Below, piece after piece: positions 59,401 through 64,000 of a stretch of DNA of 64,000 nt. The number at the start of each line of letters is the position of its first letter. The first letter of the stretch is position 1. Position numbers and translations under genes: made by a program. Source of the stretch: Galerina marginata (taxonomy: Eukaryota > Basidiomycota > Agaricomycetes > Agaricales > Galerinaceae); NCBI GenBank assembly GCA_023014335.1, contig JAECYW010000007.1:3038001-3102000 (forward strand), read 5' to 3'. The notes under the pieces are model-generated. The model was given only the letters and a program-made list of their open reading frames with translations, searched no databases and was not told the DNA's origin.

Positions 59401-60000
59401 AATGATACGAGTAGCTGCACCACAGTAGGGCAGTGACCAGGTCGGTAACGTACCACTATGTACTCTATCTATCTTTATTCTGAAGTTTTTGTGGACGGGC
59501 CAGGACCGGGCTGGGTAATTTCGAGGCGCTTTAAACGTTAAAAGTGTCCTTCAGTCCCGCTATAGATGTCCTCTACGGCCTGAATTCAAATGAAACGATG
59601 TCCTCTGAGTCCGACGGGCCTGGGAGTGTTGCCTGTTCGTCTGGGTTATCCAGATTTGTGTTCGTTCAATTCTTGGATTTTATGTCGGGTTTATGTTCAA
59701 TACTGTTATAGTCGCCAGAGCGCCGCCCAAAAAATCTGAGATCTGAAAATTTGGATTATCCCCAGGACTACGAGCACTGCTGGTCGCCTTTGGCAATGTC
59801 CTCGTCCTCGGAGCCTCCGTTTTCGTTATAATTTTACCTGCCATCAATGGTAGCTGTTTATGAATCAGCTTTGACCATCAGTTAGTCTGTGTGCCTATTG
59901 CGCTGGTTCCAAGGTCCCTGTTTTACCCTAATCTAGAGCTAGAATTGCAAGTTCGGACTGCCCCATCATTCTAAACAGCATTATTCATACTTTGGTCAAT
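56440..60000. repeat. R1-related repeat block, second cluster copies b and c
   Basis: Several decayed gene-like patches occur in tandem. Two successive patches at about 56,990-57,560 and 57,840-58,560 share an order of blocks (GATGATAG..TGACGATA, a GTAAG intron ending in CTTCCAG or CCAATAG, then an exon opening L-Y-K). 58,700-59,900 matches 13,600-14,250. The 57,335-57,553 patch keeps an open frame of 72 codons. The protein is unrecognised. Confidence 0.5.
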
Positions 60001-60750
60001 TCGATTTGTTTTCACGTTTCGTGATTCCAATCCGTCCACGTCGTCACTCGACGCTGCTGCTGTAACTTTGATTCCGACTTTGCTTTGGTGTCTTACAATT
60101 GACAGTCTTCGGCTCGTTCGATGGTGCAAGAACGTCGCACGGCGGAGCCCCCAATTCAACCTGGACCTGCTTCATCAACGGTCACCGGTTCGTCTGGACT
60201 TGTTCTGGACGGTCCGTATCCACATACCCCTCGTTATGGATATTACATACATTTTAGCAGTCTGCGGAACCCTCAAACGGCGGTGCACAAACGTTTGACG
60301 CGCATCACGGGATGTCCCGAGTCAGACACTCCAGTCATTAAGCGCCGACGTAGATACGCCGCATAGTATATTTCAGCACTTTCTACGCACGGAGTGGGCA
60401 CTCCGCTTTTGACTCATTGAGGCAGTGTCTACTGAGTATTAATACAGCTCGAAATGTAGTAGTTTACATCATCCTATTCTGTTCCTTTGCCAAACCACCC
60501 CTCATGTGTGATTTCTTAACGTGAATACTTAAGACAGTCAGACTTACTTGAAAGGTCTCAAACGATTCAACGATTGGATAATTGTTAATAAATCGTATAT
60601 TGCTAAATTTACGGGTGTCCCGTAGGTATTTGAAGTCAGTGCGACTATCAAAAGCGATTGGGATTGATCAAAAGACTAACTAATTAAGTAACTACTTGAC
60701 TCGGATTACGAACACGCGTAGAACGCGTCTAAGATTAACGCTGATCGTTA
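60001..60750. other. Intergenic, no supported gene
   Basis: A plus frame at 60,121-60,366 (81 codons) has no recognisable motif and may be chance or an R1 leftover. Confidence 0.35.
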
Positions 60751-60826
60751 ACACCGCTGCCGAAAATTTTCGGTAGGTCACACATCCCAGGAGGACCTGC
60801 TGAAATCAAAATTTCGGCAGCTGTGT
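60751..60826. repeat. Short imperfect inverted repeat
   Basis: ACACCGCTGCCGAAA pairs with the complement of TTTCGGCAGCTGTGT, and an inner AGGTC/GACCT pair lies between. Arms are about 18 bp with mismatches. Confidence 0.6.
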
Positions 60827-61282
60827 CCACGGTCGCACCACCTGCTGAATTGATTGTAGTAGTACAGCATCGTCATACTTAGCCCCACCAGGCGGTCGAC
60901 ATATAGTGGTTTTCGTATCGTCAAGCTTGGTCGATGGTGGTCAAGACTGCAAGACTGGTCCTGGGGTGGCCCGACAGATGTTTATTGAATTGCTTATATC
61001 GAGGGAATGCTGAATTTGATTTTTGGGCTCTAAAGGCGACGAATTTAAATCGTAGAAGACGCCATCAACGAAGGCCAGGCCGAAATATTCGATCAAAATT
61101 TATATGAAAGCCAAGAAACCGCTGTTCCTTGGATATTCGGGATGCACTAGGCGATTCTTCAAAGCCAAGTCATAGAATTAGTCGGTTCTACTTATTTGGA
61201 TTGACTGACTAAAACTTTATATGTACTTGCATACGTACAAGTAAACATTAAAACTCCATCAGCAAAACGGCAAATTAGTTTC

Positions 61283-61512
61283 CGGTTTTTGCCGGTTTTC
61301 TTGGCTTTCTGGGTTTCCGGAAACCTGAAAAACCTGGAAAGGGAAGTTACACTGCGTTTAGAAAAGGGTCCAGTCAGGGTTGGAAAGGGCCAGAATAATC
61401 GGTGCGACGAGCCAGGGACAGGTTTCCTGAAATGGGGACATAGGTTTCCAAGTTTCCAGTTTCGACGGTTTTTTACGGTTTTTGGCGGTTTTTCAGGTTG
61501 AGAAACCCGTGG
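61283..61512. repeat. GGTTTTT / GAAACC-rich inverted repeat block
   Basis: The left part has GGTTTTTGCCGGTTTTC and GGAAACCTGAAAAACC. The right part has the complementary ACGGTTTTTGGCGGTTTTTC and GGTTGAGAAACC. It may be a small TIR element or satellite fragment. No target duplication is evident. Confidence 0.45.
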
Positions 61513-61741
61513 AAACTAAAATGCTTGAATACTGATGTCATTACTCGTGTAAAGGGATTAATTCACCGAAAACCACCCCATTGACCTTATGGTTTGGGAA
61601 TGAATGACCACTTGTCAGTTCCAGGAAATGTTGAATGTTTTCCCAGGCCCGTCTTTTTATTTTACCACTTCAGTCGGGTCAATAATAGGAGAAGAAAAAT
61701 AAAATTTACCGTAGATGTACTTTGGGTGTTATTAAGGATTT

Positions 61742-62023
61742 CTAGAGCCTTCGCAGTTCTAACATGTGTGATCCTATTAACAGAAGCAGGATAATGTGAG
61801 CACTTTGGTGGACATTGAACCATTGAATGAATACGTGCATGTATCTGGCTGGTGCAGTATGTACCATTTCAACGTGCCATAGTTCCTTAATACCAACAGA
61901 GCGGATGTAGGGAGAATGCTGTGTCAGGCCAGCAGTTCCAAATTCTGCGGCGTAAAAAAATCCTTGGCCTTGTGTGTTCCCGGGATCATCCGAGATATAA
62001 ACTATGGCAGTCAACCTGCACAT
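61742..62023 (-). pseudogene. Fragment resembling the C-terminus of the secreted protein at 53,427
   Basis: The frame reads V-Y-I-S-D-D-P-G-N-T-Q-G, then F and A at spacings like W-I-Y-L-R-D-D-P-S-G-H-S-G in the secreted protein. Similarity is weak and limited to about 30 residues. The frame ends close to the copia LTR. Confidence 0.25.
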
Positions 62024-62084
62024 TTAATCAAGCGAGCTAGCGCAACTTGATTTCCGAGCCACTTTTTTCATTTTCCGACCCAAT

Positions 62085-62348
62085 TGTTGAGATAAATTGA
62101 TGGGCGCCTCGATGGCTCCCCAATAAAGGCACGTACTTAGCCACTATTCTATTACCTGTAGATATTACTTTACTTTGCTTCACTTCATCCTCTCGCATAC
62201 TCGCTTGCCTGCACCATATCGTCGATTCCCTCCCGTATTATTTTCCTACCTACTTGTAGTTACCTGCGGGCTCTACTAGACTCTCTGTATATAAAGCTAC
62301 CTACTCGTCAATCCAATCCCCAGTTCGTTATCCGACTATCTACGTTCA
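62085..62348 (+). repeat. 5' LTR of a copia retrotransposon
   Basis: Begins TGTTGAG and ends GTTCA, with the TG...CA form. A TATA box (TATATAAAG) lies near 62,288. The next bases (AGGTTATGGGCC) are the expected place for a tRNA primer-binding site. The 3' LTR lies beyond the window, so the ends cannot be checked by comparison. Confidence 0.7.
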
Positions 62349-62372
62349 ATAGGTTATGGGCCCCGAACCCCG
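62349..62372 (+). other. Candidate primer-binding site
   Basis: It lies directly after the LTR. The matching tRNA was not identified, so this is position-based inference. Confidence 0.4.
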
Positions 62373-62426
62373 TAACTAATCTTACAACTTATATCTCTTC
62401 GCTCTAAACCTACCTCTTGCCAAACT

Positions 62427-64000
62427 ATGTCTACCACTATCAAGCTTGGAGACGACTTCATGAAGATCCCACGTCTCGACGACGAAGGGAAGAATTGGGT
62501 CGTCTACAAGGCTAGATTCAATCTCTCTATCGACGCACGCGGTTACGCAGAACACATCGACGGCACCGCTACCGCGCCGAAGGATCCCGTTACCCGTACC
62601 GGCACCACGGAGGCTCCGCAAAAGCTGACGGACGACGAGAAAGTACTGGATGCTGATTGGAAGAAGGTATTGAAGGTCTGGAATCAAGGGGAAGCTATCG
62701 TCAAGCAGCAGATTGCGGCAACAATTTCGGACTCACTATTCATGGAGATTTGCGGCAAGGGTACTTCGCGCGCAATCTGGGAAGCCCTCGTGGAGGTCTT
62801 CGAAAAACGGTCACGTATGGTCTCAGTTGACCTTCGCCGTAGGCTCCAGTCAGAGCGCTGCGTCGAGAAGGGCGACGTGCGAGCTCACTTCACGAAGCTG
62901 CGCACGATGCGCGAGGACCTGGCTGCCATGGGAAAGGCACCTTCCGAGGACGACTTTTACTCGATCATTCTCGGCTCTCTACCATCATCCTACGACCCCC
63001 ACATCTCTGCCATCAGCGCGACATCCAGCGTTCTTGGTAAAACCCTATCCCCCGACGAGTTGATGCATGCGGTGACGGACGAGTACCATCGTCGCACTTT
63101 GAGTTCCAAGGGAGCCAAAAAGGAGGAGAACGCGGCGTTCCACTCCAACGATGCAGGACACGGGAGGAAGGGAGGTTCGAGCTCGAAGAAGAGTGTCGAA
63201 TGCTACAATTGTGGAAAGAAGGGGCATTTTAAGGCGGACTGTTGGGCTGAGGGCGGTGGGAAGGAAGGGCAGGGTCCGAAGGGAAAGGGAAAGGCGAAGG
63301 GAGGAAAGGATAAGGGAAAGGGCAAGGAGTCCGCGGCGACTGCCAAAGCCAAGGGGAAGGAAGACGACGATGACGTGGCGTGGTTGGCTATGACAGCCGC
63401 CGACGACGACTTCGAGAACATCTCGGATGGTGAAACTACTTCGACCTCCGGCGTCTTGCTTTCCGACGAAGACATTGCGGATTTGTTCTCGAACGACTCG
63501 GACTCCGACATGTACATGCCAGAGCTTGAGGAGGTATCGGATTCGGAGGATGAGGATGATGGGATGCCGGAATTGCGGGAGGTATCGGATTCAGAGGATG
63601 AAGGGTCGAGCGATGAGGAAAGTGACGAGGAGAGTGATGAGGAGGCTGGGATGCCAGGGCTGATGGAGATGTCAGATTCGGATGACGACGACGAAGACTT
63701 CGTGCACGTACCGAACACTTTCCCCACCCAAACGGACGAAGCCTACACCACAACCTTCAATGCTGCAATGCTAACCACAGGCGGCATTGGTAGTTCTCTC
63801 GTCGACATCGACTTATACGATTCTGGCGCCTCACGACACATGTCAGGATACCGACACCGTTTCATCAATTTCGAGGAGATCTCACCTAAACCGATCACCG
63901 CTGCCGACAAGCGAACCTTCAATGCCATCGGAAAAGGTGACATGTACGTCAACATTCCGGATGGCGATACCACGTCGAAAATCCTCCTCCGCGATGTCCT
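62427..64000 (+). CDS. Ty1/copia Gag-Pol polyprotein, 5' part (runs off the window)
   Basis: 524 codons are open to the window end. The Gag core (residues about 1-230) holds the W-x-x-Y-K start and L-P-x-x-Y motif of copia Gag (UBN2 type). A CCHC zinc knuckle is at Cys259, Cys262, His267 and Cys272. A Lys/Gly-rich stretch follows, then an acidic linker (about 363-430) with three copies of a G-M-P-x-L-x-E-V-S-D-S-E-D unit. The aspartic protease motif D-S-G-A starts at Asp465. Integrase and reverse transcriptase would follow outside the window. The frame is uninterrupted and GC-rich, so the copy is probably young. Confidence 0.92.
   Translation, partial: MSTTIKLGDDFMKIPRLDDEGKNWVVYKARFNLSIDARGYAEHIDGTATAPKDPVTRTGTTEAPQKLTDDEKVLDADWKKVLKVWNQGEAIVKQQIAATISDSLFMEICGKGTSRAIWEALVEVFEKRSRMVSVDLRRRLQSERCVEKGDVRAHFTKLRTMREDLAAMGKAPSEDDFYSIILGSLPSSYDPHISAISATSSVLGKTLSPDELMHAVTDEYHRRTLSSKGAKKEENAAFHSNDAGHGRKGGSSSKKSVECYNCGKKGHFKADCWAEGGGKEGQGPKGKGKAKGGKDKGKGKESAATAKAKGKEDDDDVAWLAMTAADDDFENISDGETTSTSGVLLSDEDIADLFSNDSDSDMYMPELEEVSDSEDEDDGMPELREVSDSEDEGSSDEESDEESDEEAGMPGLMEMSDSDDDDEDFVHVPNTFPTQTDEAYTTTFNAAMLTTGGIGSSLVDIDLYDSGASRHMSGYRHRFINFEEISPKPITAADKRTFNAIGKGDMYVNIPDGDTTSKILLRDV

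Noticed and set aside
63203..63727. 174-codon serine-rich minus-strand open frame
   Set aside because: It is the antisense shadow of the acidic repeat region in the copia Gag-Pol frame.

Overview
The window looks like nuclear DNA of a filamentous basidiomycete, most likely a mushroom-forming Agaricomycete. The genes are split by many short introns (about 42-80 nt). The set includes families typical of these fungi: seven-helix membrane proteins of unknown function, a BTB protein with long flanks, a single-span protein with lectin-like ectodomains, and a secreted arabinofuranosidase. Between them lie hAT and copia elements and much decayed repeat DNA. All gene models were spliced by eye from conserved reading frames; no transcript or database evidence was available.

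Layout. Positions 1-2,500 hold a small element with GCGCA-rich ends (about 302-1,285). Positions 2,546-4,066 hold an intact GH54/CBM42 arabinofuranosidase, and a broken second copy of its 3' part lies at 4,920-5,185. Positions 4,200-39,300 form a tandem array of a roughly 4-6 kb unit. Each unit has a decayed plus-strand segment (called R1 here) followed by a minus-strand seven-helix gene at 8,941, 14,540, 32,801 and 36,825. Three insertions interrupt the array. An apparently complete 4,045-bp hAT transposon (18,081-22,125) has a perfect 8-bp target duplication and an intact 11-exon transposase, and its first intron carries a foldback MITE. A 1.4-kb element lies at about 22,634-24,022. A 5.7-kb element (26,635-32,349) has ACCGTGCA-motif arrays, TTGCCC/GGGCA ends and a 9-bp target duplication, and it carries a complete small beta-trefoil-like gene as cargo.

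Positions 39,900-54,700 are the ordinary gene-bearing part. They hold a BTB protein, a conserved hypothetical protein, a BEM46/ABHD13-type alpha/beta hydrolase, cytochrome c, a single-span membrane protein, an EutQ-like cupin and a predicted secreted protein. These are housekeeping or unrelated loci and show no sign of forming one pathway. Positions 51,200-60,400 return to repeat DNA related to R1, with a truncated BTB copy and a 30-bp-arm hairpin. A Ty1/copia retrotransposon begins with its 5' LTR at 62,085; its Gag-protease ORF runs off the window end.

The strongest candidates for something undescribed are three. First is the ACCGTGCA/TTGCGCA-array element family with 9-bp target duplications and gene cargo. 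Second is the tandem R1 plus seven-helix gene array. Third is the unusually high number of GC-AG introns (seven among roughly 54 modelled introns).
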